A program made the translations under genes and the position numbers. From Linyphia triangularis (taxonomy: Eukaryota; Arthropoda; Arachnida; Araneae; Linyphiidae), in assembly GCA_963978545.1 (NCBI GenBank), contig OZ021731.1:58143242-58207241 (forward strand): DNA of 64,000 nt, in the 5' to 3' direction. Of the stretch, positions 11,991 through 22,911 are shown in pieces. The notes beneath the pieces are model-generated. The model made no database searches. It saw nothing but the letters and a program-made list of their open reading frames with translations, and was not told the origin of the DNA. Every line of letters begins with the position of its first letter. The stretch's first letter is position 1.

Positions 11991-13460
11991 CGATGGTAGT
12001 ATCTATTGATATCAGGCAGTGTTAAGTTATATAAAATTATTAGTGTGATGTTACGTTATAATAATAAATTGTTGTGGTATAGATACATTTTAAATAAATA
12101 CAAATAAATAAAAATAAAAGCAAGCAGAAAATATGATTGTAATTTTTTGTAATACTTTTCTCAGGAGGGAGTTTTCTTCAATAAATAATTAAATATGCAC
12201 ACATTTTTTTTTTCTCACTAATGTTATTATTTCAATGGTTTAAAAATTGAGTTACTCAATTTGAACACAAACATGGGAATAATTTAAATGGAGGAAATGT
12301 ATCCTTGAGACTCTGAAATGGAGACGAATGGTCACATTAAGATGAATGAATGCAAATCTTATTAATCTTTCTTTGAGATTATTTAATTTGACAACTTAAT
12401 AATTTTTGTCTTAACACTAGTAAAGAATAAATATAAATTAATGGAGAACTAAAAAAAAATTCAATGGCTATACATATATATAAGTATGATCGTATCATTT
12501 TAATCTTAAACAGCCGAAGAGTAACGATTAAATTTATAATTGAGATTTCTTCGTGTATGTTTTGAATATATTAAAGACTAACCCGATTAAATAATAGGTA
12601 TAGTATAATATCTTTATCAATATCAAAAGAGCATGGCTATGCCTTTGATTATTTATTTGAAAGGGTATGGATTATTTGTTAAAAATAGTATTGTAGAAGA
12701 TTTTGGAACATTTCATTGTTAAAGAAAGGATATCTATGTAATGTTCACGTGATTTTGTAATTTCAGTAGTGTGACGACTTGGGAAACAGTTTCTTGAGTA
12801 GCTGTCAAACACACTTATTCGTTAAAGGTTAGAGTGTGAGAAAGGAGGCTCTGAAACACGTTTAGGAAATGACAATCGAATAAATATAGAATCGTCCTCA
12901 AGAGAGCACTTTCATCTAGCATTGTATTGACCAGTGGGAATTGTTTTGAGTCTAAAGGAAATTAAAATGCCACGGGTTTGAGAAACTAGCAGGTTGAAGC
13001 AATATTGAGCCAAACTGAATATTAGCTATGAGACTCACTGTTAGAAAAACACTGGCCTAAACAATTCTCACACAGGAAGGCTGTGCGTGGCAAGTTATCG
13101 AATGAATCGGTGACGGACTAAAAATAAAATACGTGCTTCGAAAGGATGAATCAAATTAGTATTGGTTATAAAAGATACTACATCTATATTTGTTCTAATA
13201 TTTTAAAAAGCTTTTTAATTTCAAAATGTGAATTTCTAATGATATTTTGCTGTGTTTAAAAACTTACGTAACTTTCACCACAAAGATCAATGACAAGATA
13301 TATAAGTACCCAAAATTTTAAGATGAACTGACATAGTCTTATATCGTGGGTTACATATAAAATTTATATCAAAAAATGGATAAAAGAAACAGCCATATCA
13401 CCCCAGACCTATCTACTGAGAGGTACATTTAATTTAAATGTATTAAATCAAATGAAACTA
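11990..13460. other. A+T-rich intergenic DNA
   Basis: No gene, RNA or clear repeat recognised. Confidence 0.5.
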
Positions 13461-14178
13461 TGGGTGTGAAACATCGCACAACTTTCAATTACCCCATAAT
13501 GCTGACGTGGGTTTGTGCCTTTTACTGTTTTTATGTTTTCCTCGCTCAAATAAATTTCATCAATATATATTCATCAATATATATTCATCAATATATATTC
13601 ATCAATATACTACTTCGGTGAAGTGGCGGTTTTGGCGATATACTTTTCAATAATTCTTACATTATCCTTTATTATAAGTGAAACTGAGCAAAGAAAAAAC
13701 GATCGTTGATGGTGAGGTATGTTTAAAGAAAGAGATCTCTGAGTTAAAGGCATTTGTTTTCAACTTTATACGTCGTTAAAGCATTTTTACGGGAATTTCG
13801 GAGGTGGGGACGTTTAGAACACCTTAAGAGGCATTACCACATCAATATTGAACAAAATCGTTAGACCCTTTTTTTAGCAATCATTGAACAACAGGATTTT
13901 TCAATGGCAGCTACCTTAAGTGCATGCTTGATTTTGACGAAAACTGGTAGGTCCCTGTGCTATCACCAACCCACACAGAAAATTTGAGCTTCGTAGGCTA
14001 ATTTGTTCGGGAGTTATGCTGACCACAGACATACACACAGACAGACATTTTTTCTAGATCACTTTTTTGAAATCAGGATGTTCCAAAACGTGGAGATAAA
14101 TGTAAAAAAAAAAAGATTTTTTTTTACCGAATACTATACTACTTTCATTACCTTATCTATACATATGGGTAATTGAAA
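13461..14178 (+). mobile_element. Non-autonomous dispersed element, copy 1 (TTATGCTGACCAC family)
   Basis: It starts near GGGTGTGAAACATCGCACAA, carries GTTATGCTGACCACAGACAT and an A run, and exits through CATTACCTTATCTATACATA. CTTTCAATTACC near the start is repeated inverted as GGTAATTGAAAG at the end. Other copies are at 24684-25206 (+), 52066-52632 (-) and 59100-59785 (-), with a fragment at 11446. No protein is encoded. The family is clear from the alignment of copies, but the class is not. Confidence 0.72.
13555..13610 (+). repeat. 14-bp tandem repeat, about four copies
   Basis: TTCATCAATATATA repeats four times inside copy 1 of the dispersed element. The other copies lack this expansion. 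Confidence 0.85.
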
Positions 14179-14209
14179 GCAAAAAAAAAAGCTCGTAACA
14201 TAAATTCAC

Positions 14210-14541
14210 ATGCATATCTCCTCTCAAATCCCAAACGGCAAAACCGTCCATTCCACAAAGATGTTATCAAGTAAGTGCCGAAAGTGAAAACACCGGTAAA
14301 AACCTCCATCTCAGTGGAAACATAAACCACCGGACCATAATCCCCCTTAAAAGGGGTCTGCACCACATCGTAAAGATAAAAGGTTAGAAAAACAAACAAT
14401 AACAACGCAGCAACTATGTAGCAAAATGGCAGGTAATCCTCTTTTCCCCAAGAATTAAAGAACGCAAGAGTAGGGCGGCCATTTTGATATTTCCCATCAT
14501 CCGATTCGGCAAAAAGCCATTTCTTCCGCCCGGGGGATATT
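14210..14541 (-). CDS. Exon of a multi-pass membrane protein, possibly chemoreceptor-like
   Basis: This is an internal exon of about 110 codons with no ATG. A branch-point-like CTAAA, a T-rich tract and AG precede it (AG at 14543-14542), and a GTGAAT donor follows 14210. The translation begins ISPGRKKWLFAESDD and is coding-like throughout, with G+C clearly above its surroundings. Residues about 38-60 (CYIVAALLLFVFLTFYLYDV) and about 82-98 (VFTGVFTFGTYLITSLW) are hydrophobic enough to span a membrane. They are separated by an extracellular-length loop and followed by a basic stretch (GRFCRLGFERR). A 7-transmembrane gustatory-receptor family is one possibility, but no diagnostic motif is visible. 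The downstream side abuts a transposon copy (13461-14178), so later exons are displaced or lost. The exon edges are my choice. Confidence 0.45.
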
Positions 14542-14544
14542 CTT

Positions 14545-15528
14545 CGACAGAAAAATAAGACGTTTTAGGATGTGGGTTTTATTCTATAAAACATTTGTTA
14601 ATCCCCGCGGCTTGTCCTTTATATATTTATATAGATATGACATTTAGTGGGCACAAACCCTTTCAGTTTTGCCGTCGGGGAAATACAGCTGAATTTGCAA
14701 CAAACGTCATCGTAAGAAATTTGCGGGAATAAGGTTCTGCTAAAATTCGAAACAATGCCAACTCATCAGAAATTCTGTGTATGGATATATATTTTTGAGG
14801 AGAATTGTGGTTTTTCTTGCGCTTAAATAAAGTAAATAATGCGCCTCGTATTTATTGGAGAATTCTTATTTTGGCGCATGTTTTGCGGCTCGTAATAGTA
14901 CAAATAAAAGGAAATTTTACGATTTGTATATGCGTTATTTTTTGTGGGTATTTGGAGTAAGCAATATTTTATAAAGAGTTTCTGGAAACGGAAAGTGAGA
15001 TTTGAAAGGCTGTGATCGATATGATTTCTGTGCATTTCGTGTTTCCTACGTTAATCGAATAATCACAATCCAAAAAATACAGATTTTTTTTAAAAGTTAA
15101 TAATATAACTCATAAAAACAATGTTTTTAATATAAATTCTTCATATGCATTGCCAATTTTTATATACATTAATAATGCGTCGATTCTGTTGCCAGCGTGT
15201 GCTTAGTTGTTTGCATCTACTTTTTTATATTAAAAACATCTCTATTAACAAAATATGCGGCAAACTATCTTTCAACATTTATTCATTAAAAATGAATGGG
15301 AATTTATGCATTAACGTCTAAATTTTTACTTATCTTTTATTTATTTCACTATTCAACGCAACGATGAATTGATTGGACCACACTTCATAATAAATTTATG
15401 AATTCACATGCAGTTATCTTTTATTTATTCTGATTAAAATAATTTTGGCAACAAGAAAGAGTTTCAACAATGATAGTTAAAATGCGATTTATTAGTATTC
15501 CAAAACGACTATAGAAACGTGTGTAAAA
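14545..15528. other. Intergenic or intronic DNA
   Basis: It lies upstream of the candidate membrane-protein exon, where a 5' exon or intron of that gene could be, but none was recognised. It is otherwise A+T-rich. Confidence 0.4.
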
Positions 15529-15529
15529 G

Positions 15530-15662
15530 TGACCTCTTAGTGACAGAGACAGCCCTCAAAAACTCGATAGACTACAAATGGGTTAATTAGGCATCCGCAG
15601 ATTTTCCCGGCAGCCACAAACAAACAAACATAAACATAATCGAAGTTAATATAAAGGATTGT
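15530..15662 (-). repeat. Fragment of the ATCCAATCG dispersed repeat
   Basis: On the minus strand it reads AATCCTTTATATTAACTTCG, then a CTGCGGATGCCTAATTAACC phrase, then CTGTCTCTGTCACTAAGAGG. This is the left third of the family seen at 30987-31497. Confidence 0.65.
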
Positions 15663-15740
15663 TTTTTAAAAGAACTCTTTTCCAAGTTTAAAACCAGCAT
15701 CTAATAGAATAATTGGTATTTTCATCTATTATTGTCCAGG

Positions 15741-15853
15741 ATGATTATTATTCAAGTTCTACTTTCAGAATACTTTAAAAATATAATCACCAGTCGGAAT
15801 GATTTGAACTTCGACCTGATTATAGGCAAAGAATAAGGGAAAAGGGGTATGGC

Positions 15854-15890
<37 letters not shown>
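15741..15890 (+). repeat. Short repeat unit ending in a 32-base A run
   Basis: GATGATTATTATTCAAGTTC onward, through GGTATGGCGT, matches the units at 6668 and 6900. It ends in a long pure A run, about 15857-15888, that looks like a retroposon tail. Confidence 0.55.
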
Positions 15891-15891
<1 letters not shown>

Positions 15892-16395
15892 ATTTTTAAC
15901 AACTTTTTTTTTTCTTTTTACAAACCATGTCTCCTTTCTTCACATATATATTGGTGTCTTTTTGACCAGTGGCTCTTTTTTGACAACTTTTTGAAAATTT
16001 AAACTTTTCTGTATCCTTTTGTTAATTGCATGTCTACGTGTGTGTTTGATTAAGCTAAAGCATGCATCCATGTGCATAAGATAGAAAAAAAAACCATGTG
16101 GAAGTCTGCATTGACTTGTCAGTGCAATTAAAAATACGAAAAATATTTGAAAGGGAAACACAGAATTAAAAAATTAACGTTCTTTCAAAACAATAGGAAG
16201 TTAGTGAGTAACAATTATTAAAGTAGTCAATTTAACGAGAAAGAAGTTCTTTTTAAACGAATTGTTCGATCTAAACAAGTCGGTCAAAGAGTTATCTGAA
16301 AGATCTCAAGCTTCGAAACACATTTCACAGTTTAATCTATAAGAAAATGCATGAAAAAAATTATGAAGTTTATACTTTGCAAATTATATCATTAA
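15891..16395. other. A+T-rich intergenic DNA
   Basis: No gene recognised. Confidence 0.45.
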
Positions 16396-16399
16396 AAGC

Positions 16400-16547
16400 T
16401 TTAAAATTAAAAGAATGAACTGGACTTCTCACATTGCTATAATGGATGAAAATAATCAAATAAAGAAGATTTTTGTCGCAAGGCCTTTTACAAACAGGAA
16501 AAGAGAAATGGCAAAACGGCTATGGCTCGATTCTGTTGAATCGGATT
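16400..16547 (+). pseudogene. Non-LTR retrotransposon ORF2 tail, 5' part, interrupted by MITEs
   Basis: The frame reads NWTSHIAIMDENNQIKKIFV and then RKREMAKRLWLDSVESDF. This matches the tail motif WxGHIxRMDENRxxKK...RKRGRPxxRWLDSVESDL found at the end of many arthropod LINE ORFs. The match stops exactly at a TTAA (16548-16551), where a piggyBac-like MITE begins. A plausible continuation of the same tail resumes at about 17310. The open frame that runs on into the MITE is an accident. Confidence 0.68.
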
Positions 16548-16551
16548 TTAA

Positions 16552-16692
16552 CCCTTTGAGTACTGAATTATTTGAAGATTTGTATGCCCATGGGACGGAT
16601 TTGGATAGACGGATGACGAGTCAGACTCGTCCACCTTACTTCTCAAAAGTAAGCAGATGACGAGTCTCACTCGTCAAATGTACCCCAAAGGG
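16552..16692 (+). mobile_element. piggyBac-like MITE, 141 bp, TTAA-flanked
   Basis: TTAA at 16548-16551 and at 16693-16696 bracket ends CCCTTTGAGTA and CCCTTTGGGGTA (the right end read inward). CCCTTT ends with a TTAA duplication are typical of piggyBac. Inside are two perfect short palindromes, GACGAG-tcaga-CTCGTC (about 16617) and GACGAG-tctca-CTCGTC (about 16663), spaced about 47 bp apart. Confidence 0.78.
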
Positions 16693-16696
16693 TTAA

Positions 16697-17160
16697 CCTT
16701 TTAACTGTTCTGCCCGAGGTAATCTCGGGCACAGCACTGGTGTTCCAAAATGTCACGCCCGAGTATTACTCGGGGTAATTTTTTTTGATTGCTTCGTGTT
16801 GTTATACCCGAATATATCTCGGGAGGAATTTATTTGCGCTCAATTCAATAGATGGCAGCACTATACTGCAAGTTTCAAAGGTTAGATGCCAAAGGGTAGA
16901 GGCCAAAGGTCAAAGTCAAAGTGCGCGACATTTTTTTGTTGCAAAATGGCATCCCGTAAACGTTATATAGATATTACAAAATTATATATAGATATTATAG
17001 TTATATACAAAACTGAACTACTAATAGGTATTCATTTTTATTTATTTATTTATTTAGAAAATAATTAAATCGATTTTTTTTTTTTTAATTTTTAGAAAAT
17101 AATGCTCCACTGGATGCGAACTTTACCACTGCCACGCTGAGTGGCAGCCGCCACAAAACC
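16697..17160 (+). mobile_element. Second TTAA-associated MITE-like segment with an array of palindromes
   Basis: Right after the TTAA at 16693 come CCTTTTAACTGTTC and three palindromes at about 49-bp intervals: CCCGAG-gtaat-CTCGGG (16712-16730), CCCGAG-tatta-CTCGGG (16757-16775) and CCCGAatatatcTCGGG (16806-16824). A fourth with another stem, TGCCAC-gctga-GTGGCA, sits at 17129-17147, close to a TTAA at about 17161. The left end resembles the remnant at 36703-36778 read on the minus strand. The right boundary is uncertain. Confidence 0.55.
16846..16859 (+). promoter_or_regulatory. Possible CTCF-like site inside a MITE
   Basis: CAATAGATGGCAGC fits the CTCF core pattern (YAGRKGGCRS with an imperfect CCA half). 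It lies within the palindrome-bearing segment. Confidence 0.22.
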
Positions 17161-17299
17161 TTAAAATTTTTATGTATATAATTAAAAATATTAATTTTTA
17201 ACTGCTAAGTATATTTTATTTTGTATTAAACATTTGTTTTTTGCAATAAAAAAAGTGAACAATTTAGGTACCCAAATCATCTAAATAACTGAACAGCTA

Positions 17300-17425
17300 A
17301 AAGGTAGTCATCGGAATGAAGGACTGGCAGACCAGGTCGGGAAATAGGCTGTCCCTGAGAAATCTTCAACGGAAGGTATTGGTCCACCCTAAGCTGTCGT
17401 GCCAAGTAAAGCTGATGATGATATT
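17300..17425 (+). pseudogene. Non-LTR retrotransposon ORF2 tail, 3' part
   Basis: IGMKDWQTRSGNRLSLRNL and then KVLVHPKLSC fit the end of the same tail (a WxxxAxNRxxWR...HPGLS-like region), followed by GATGATGAT, a common 3' microsatellite tail of such LINEs. I infer that this and 16400-16547 were contiguous before the TTAA elements inserted. Confidence 0.55.
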
Positions 17426-18558
17426 TTGCACTTAAAAATTGATGAGAAATAAAAGTTGCTAAGATATAAATAGAATTATATTTAAAATTGTATATTTATC
17501 AATTTTGTTTTTTATAATGTTATGTTTTGAATTTATGTTAATGAAAACTATTTTTTCTCTCTACAAATTATGAGATCTTTAAAAACACTTTAAGAGCATT
17601 AAAAATTCTTTAAAAACTACTTATTTTTTACTTTTTGGTTTGTTTGGTTTGTACGTTCAATGACCTATTTTTATGCACAATGACGGCTAATCAGACCGGG
17701 ATCTACAGCTTAACGTATGTTTTTTAAAGCTGAATGAACAATACTAATGTGGACCGAAATTATTAATATAAAATATGTTCTTAGTAGCTGCGTAGTCCAG
17801 CTTTGCGGAGTTTCATCCTCGTAGGTCCCAGCTTTTAACGCTTCGCTTACTGAAAGGTCAATTACTACGCAAAAAGTTGCCAGCAAACGACGTTGTGCGA
17901 TATTCTGCATACCTAGTTGATAATATTTAGAAATGGTAAATTTCTAAGTAGTCATCAGTTTCTATCCAAAATTGAATGTTGAATAAATGGGTTGAACACA
18001 TGATATATTTAAATTAGTATATACTCAGTTATTGTTTGCAACATGGAATCTATTTTGCTTACTACACAAAAATAGATAAACATAACTTATTGCTGTGTTT
18101 TCCATTACTTTTTAAGTACGCCTAAAAAATTACTAAAATGTAACAGTATTTTATGTTTAGTAGTACAACTGGTTTTAAACTAAGAGTATATTGCGATAAA
18201 TCAACTCTGAGTAGAATATTAGCAGTACAAATAAGTTTTTAGAACTGCCTATGTTTTAGTAACATTGTTTAGAATTTGTCTATCTCTGTTGCAATCGCAA
18301 TTTACCAATTGAACAATTTTTGTAAAAAGAGCTATTAAGTTATAAATGTAGAACTACTTTTATTATTACTAAATTTATAGAAGTTTTGGATTAAGAGATA
18401 ATATTGCAATTGAATACCTTTTGAAAATTTCACACTTCTATTATTCCTCCATGTCCATTATTTGTAGCATAACGTTTGAAAAATTACCGAACATTAAATG
18501 GTTTCTAATCATTTTATTTCTTTTTAGATTCGCTATCTCATCTTGCAGTCGGTGATAG
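17426..18558. other. A+T-rich intergenic DNA
   Basis: No gene recognised. An open frame at 17710-17910 on the minus strand has no splice or family support. Confidence 0.45.
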
Positions 18559-18837
18559 TTACTTCCTGCATTTTATAAGCAGCCAATCGTCGCCTAAATA
18601 TGGAAAATGTCTCCCACCCCTTGGACTTTTAAACATCTAGCTGAGTCAAACATCAATGACATTTGTACTTTGGATTGTGAATGACGCTGACAAATAACCA
18701 GATCTAGGAACAGGCATGCTTCTTCCTTTAGTCTTTTCTACAAAGAACTTACGATATTCCATAGCAAATGAATGCCCTACTTGATCAAAATCATCCTCAA
18801 GACAAGAAAATCGCGACAAGGAAAAATCGTCCCCTTT
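18559..18837 (-). pseudogene. Coding-like patch with two internal stops, unrecognised
   Basis: One minus-strand frame stays coding-like for about 90 codons: from 18837 it includes FSCLEDDFDQVGHSFAMEYR, then GRSMPVPRSGYLSASF, ending in VIDV. There it meets TGA and, two codons on, TAG, after which the same frame continues as MFKSPRGGRHFPYLGDDW and stops at TAA (18561-18559). Its amino-acid balance and higher G+C differ from flanking DNA. I do not recognise the family. It may be a decayed gene or an exon followed by untranslated sequence. It could also be chance. Confidence 0.28.
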
Positions 18838-18840
18838 TCA

Positions 18841-20175
18841 AGCATGAAGCTACCGAATCGTGTTGACTGAAATAGTTGTTTGAACAATGATGGATAATGA
18901 TGGATCGCTGATTGATCCTTTGGATACTGAAATCAACATCATTTGTTTGGCAATTCAAACATTTTCTCATTATAATAAAAGCGGAAGGAAGCGAAGTTTA
19001 ACGAAGCGGATATGAATATAGAAGGCTTACAGGAATATTTAACTTTCTTTTTTTTATGCACGGATGGAGGTTTTGTTTGCTTTGACGTAACGAACATTAA
19101 TTCTTTGGTTAGAGAAGAAAGATTGTCGAAAGAATAAATAGTTAGGAAATTAGTATATTGTTTTGCTAACATAGGACCATGGTAGCCGTGTAATCATACA
19201 CTTTTCATAACAAAGACTGACGGTCGGATTAAAAAGTTCTGCTTAAGTACCTATAAGATATTCACAGTGGCTTAAGGATATATAATCGTTCACTTTTCAT
19301 AAGAACTCGATATCAGATTAAAAAGTTTAATTTAGGTACCTATAGATTTATATAGTGACGTAGTGATGTTGATTTCGACACTACCGCAAAAAAGATTTCG
19401 AGACCTCCCAATTTTGTTCTTCTCGAAATTGAGATTATTTAAATTAATGGGATTGTAATTTATAAAATGTTTCTTTGATTCAACCTGCTTACAAAAGGCA
19501 TGGCTGAGGGAGTCAATATTAATTTATTCATCACATTTTAAAGTACAATTTTTATTGAAATAACACATTGTACAATAGAATTTAACTGTTGTTTGGAGTA
19601 ATTGCAATTATTTAATAACATAAGTTTGTCACTCGCATCGTCGGGCCATCGGTTGTCCCCCCCCCTCTCTTTTCAAGCGTTGCCTTCCCTTCTATTCCGT
19701 CAGTTACGACTTTGCATATACACAGAGTGGACAATTTATTACGCTAACTTTCTCAGTGCTTTTGTTAGGATATCTCTCGCATTTAATACTTCGGCGGTAC
19801 TTCTTAGCAGGACTATCACGGTATGGACAAAGCAGGATTCTTGATATATTGTAACTCCGTCCATTGTTCAGTCCGAACATGAACTAGTTGCTGATGACTA
19901 CATTTTACGCGTTCCAGACCCAGTATTTTAGCTGACATTTTTGTCTGAAAACACTTCAACAACAGCTACTCTTGAATGTTTCACTGACACAGTGGTTTCT
20001 CTAATACTAGCTTCAGTTTCCCTCAAACTCGCTCCGAACATACATTTTACAATTTTCTTTACTGATTTCTGGATCTAGCAAATAGACAATAGGTACTCCT
20101 ACTGTTTATAATGTACACTATAGCCTCGTTTACGATACGAGTGTGCTACTGGAGGCAGACATGGAGAAGAGTAGA
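18841..20175. other. A+T-rich intergenic DNA
   Basis: No gene supported. A C-run lies near 19658. Two similar phrases (AATCATACACTTTTCATAAC and ATCGTTCACTTTTCATAAG) about 100 bp apart near 19190-19300, each followed by a TAGGTACCTATA-like stretch, suggest a small local duplication. Confidence 0.45.
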
Positions 20176-20356
20176 GCCGACCAAACGGTATAGTGGTTAG
20201 CGAGCTGGCTTCTAGACCACGAGGTTGCGGTTTCGAGTCCCGTGTAAGGCATGGGCGTTTGTAAATGTATGTTGGCTTGTCAAAGGACGAATGTTTCGGC
20301 GCATTATAGCCCTTGTGTTGCTGACGGCGCTAGATAATCTGGAAACCACCAACCAA
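20176..20356 (+). mobile_element. tRNA-derived SINE, copy 1
   Basis: It begins GCCGACCAAACGG and has an A box (TAGTGGTTAGCGAG) and a B-box region (GGTTTCGAGTCCCG, with one inserted T relative to GGTTCGAGTCC). A unique body follows (GCATGGGCGTTTGTAAATG), then the conserved 3' region GGCGCATTATAGCCC and an ACC-rich tail. RNA polymerase III would transcribe it and a partner LINE would mobilise it. The family consensus is about 180 bp. Confidence 0.88.
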
Positions 20357-20454
20357 AAGAACAGTAGAACGGCGGAGGTTGTTCTTAAAAAAAAGTTTTA
20401 TGAGGAAATATAATTTGATGTGTAATTTTATAATATTTTCAAAACATATGTTTA

Positions 20455-20690
20455 TAGGAGGTTTTGTGATAATATCACCACTGTATAAAACAATTTTGGT
20501 TTTAGATACTTCATCTTGTATGTGATAATCACTCAAAATGAAGCGCTCAGATAGTTCACTGGATGGCGTCATGTTAGGAACAGGTGTTAATTGACGCCTT
20601 TTGCTTAGAACAACCCCCACCCTACTATCGCTTTCTCGGTCTGCAACCAATCGTACACCGCTCGTACCGTACACGAAGTCTTATCTATAC
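20455..20690 (-). other. Coding-like patch, possible exon
   Basis: A minus-strand frame reads TSGVRLVADRESDSRVGVVL, then RQLTPVPNMTPSSELSERFI and onward to about 20455. G+C is locally raised. A possible acceptor (GATTGGTTGCAG) sits within the frame. No family was recognised and no clear donor was seen. It may be an exon or chance. Confidence 0.25.
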
Positions 20691-20752
20691 TAGAAGACAT
20701 GCCTTCTAGACCTCAATGAATGAGCTGTAGGATGGACCCTTCCGTGTAAAAG

Positions 20753-21422
20753 ATATAGACAGAGAGGCGACTGCAATTTTTGGACCCCATCGAACATCAT
20801 TCTGAAATTATTTAAGAAATTGGAGGAAAGTGAGTAGATTACGAATCCACTGGTCTGCAGTGGCAAAAATGGCCGAAACTGGTCAAAAATTGACTTGTAG
20901 TAAGTTGAACTAAATCCAATTGCCAAATGCGCCATAACTTGCCAAATAATGAGAATTTTTTTTTTATTTGGTAACCCTTACTCTTTAGTTTTCAATTAAG
21001 AAGGATGTAGAAGATTCAGATACCTGGCGACGGCTCTCTGGCATCTTTTAAAAATGAGCCAAGTTGGCAATAAATATTACGTCACTAATGAAGTAAATGA
21101 TATCGCCAATTTGACTTACTTTTAAAATATGCTAGTTTTCCTAGCCAGAGATCAGAAATCGTTTGCGCTTTTCCTCATTGAAAATCAAAATGCGGTGGGT
21201 TGCCAGACGAAAAAGTTTCTTTTCTTTTTGTCAAGTTGACATATTTGGCAATCGGATTTTAGTTCAACTCATTCCAAGTCAATTTTTGATCAGTTTCTGC
21301 CATTTTTGTTGCGGCAGACCAGTGGATTCGTAATCTATTCACTTTTCTCCAATTTCTATAAAAAATTCAGAATGATGTTCAATGGGGTCCAAAAATTGCA
21401 ATCACCTCTCGGACTAATATAG
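20753..21422 (-). mobile_element. Foldback element, copy 1 (GAGAGGCGACTGC ends)
   Basis: The left end, AGAGAGGCGACTGCAATTTT, is repeated inverted at the right (AAAATTGCAATCACCTCTC). The complementarity continues inward through long arms to a centre near AATATTACGTCACTAATGAA, so nearly the whole 670 bp can fold on itself. Copies are also at 28907-29543 and 34223-34886. No coding frame. Terminal TATAG/CTAATA sequences hint at a TA target, but the superfamily is not proven. Confidence 0.8.
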
Positions 21423-21820
21423 TTCCGGTAAAATCACAATTTTTATTGCAATATGGAAAAACTGCGCATATAGTTTTGTATTAAACTTAAATGTAAGTTG
21501 ATAACAAAACGAAAATAAGTGCTTTAAGGGGACTCTGTACCATTCAAACTTTTTATTTTTTATTATTTAAGCCTTTAAAATTATTCTTTTAAAATATTTG
21601 GAAGTATTACTAAGTAAAAACTAAATTTTATTAAAAAAGTTCACTTAGTGCTCTAAATTTTAAAAATTTTAAAATTAAAAAAAAAAATTATCAAATTTCT
21701 AAGTATGTTCTTTTTCATTTTTTATTAAAAAAAAAAAATTCCTATATAGTAATGTACTCTAACTTTTTAGGCATCGGATTTAGGATAAGTAAAAAAAAAT
21801 TCGAGAAAAATTATAGTTAA

Positions 21821-21927
21821 CCATATAGCACACATTAACCCAGGGAAATTCCTAAGAAGTCCTTAGGCATCCCCGGCACTCCGAAAGACTTCCTAAGGAC
21901 CTCCATGCGAAGATATGTGCTGTATGG
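21821..21927. mobile_element. Nested 107-bp MITE
   Basis: The ends CCATATAGCACACAT and CCATACAGCACATAT (read inward) match at 13 of 15 bases. The sister copy at 47.6 kb lacks this segment, which gives an empty-site comparison. The centre contains CCTTAGG/CCTAAGG inverted repeats. Confidence 0.7.
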
Positions 21928-22057
21928 GTACTGTACCTATAGGTAAAATCAGAGTAAAAAATTTGTATTTTTCCACATTTTAATTTGTAATAAAAAGAGT
22001 TTTTATTTTATTCAAAAATCCATGCCTATTTTCGTCAAATAGATATTTATAATGACT

Positions 22058-22058
<1 letters not shown>

Positions 22059-22102
<44 letters not shown>
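22059..22102 (+). repeat. (CA)n microsatellite
   Basis: About 22 uninterrupted AC/CA dinucleotides lie inside the TTAA element. The copy at 47.6 kb has only CACAC followed by an A run. Confidence 0.95.
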
Positions 22103-22104
<2 letters not shown>

Positions 22105-22133
22105 CAAGTCATTTCATTCATATTTGCTGAAGC

Positions 22134-22911
22134 CATGGGCGCCCCCAGGAATATTTGCAAGGGGGTGCAAGACTACATTTTTATCAAAATTATTAATTTT
22201 TTTAGAAATGTTAATTAATAAATATGCATTATAAATTATGCTCTTTGAGAATAGTTAAAATTCATGGTATATATGAAAGCACACCCCTGTTCAAGAGGAA
22301 AAAAATAGAAAATAGTCAAAATATTGAACTGTATATTTTTAACAATTTTTTTTATCATTCAACTAGATCTCACGGCATTCAAGAGACAGTGTTTAGAATA
22401 GAGGAAACAGAAGATGCAAAAATACAGAAGAGTAAAATTTTTTTACTTCTTCAAAGCTTTGGATACAATGAAAGAAAAGAAAAAAAATTCAAAATGAAAC
22501 ACGAAGGCAGTGTTGGAGTATGTTCAATTGAATTCTAATAATAGATTTCAAGATAGTATATCTGATGACTTAAAAAACAAAACATTTTCCTAGAATTTTG
22601 AGAACTACACAGGAAATGATTATACAATAAAAGGAATAAATATTTCTACTCATCAGCCTCTAATAATCATAGACAACAAGCGCCAGAAAATCGTAACGCA
22701 AGTAGCTATAAAAATGACTTAGGAAAGATACAAAAGTCTAAATTAATTAAAAAAAAATTTCATTGTAACATAAAAGTATAAACGGCATTTGTGCTTTTTT
22801 TTTATCTTGAAATTTACATCTTTTCCCTCATTTTTTTTTTTTTTTTTTTTAATTTTTAAGAGCCAGGGGGGTGCAAGTGCACCTCCTTGCATCCTCCTGG
22901 GGGCGCAAATG
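22134..22911. mobile_element. Nested hAT-like non-autonomous element
   Basis: The ends CATGGGCGCCCCCAGGA and CATTTGCGCCCCCAGGA (read inward) match at 15 of 17. They are flanked by GCTGAAGC on the left and GCTGAAGT on the right, a 7- to 8-bp target duplication as in hAT. The copy at 47.6 kb has the uninterrupted target (TTTGCAGAAGTTTTAG). A 104-codon open frame inside (22224-22538) has no transposase features. Confidence 0.75.

Noticed and set aside
16415..16660. An intact 81-residue gene
   Set aside because: The first part is a LINE tail and the rest is piggyBac-like MITE sequence. The frame crosses the TTAA insertion point by chance.
20176..20250. tRNA gene
   Set aside because: A and B boxes and a cloverleaf-like order are present, but the acceptor ends do not pair well and the same tRNA-like head is fused to a constant 3' body in eight places, so these are SINEs.
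22224..22538. hAT transposase fragment inside the nested element
   Set aside because: The 104 codons have none of the hAT catalytic or dimerisation motifs. The element looks non-coding.
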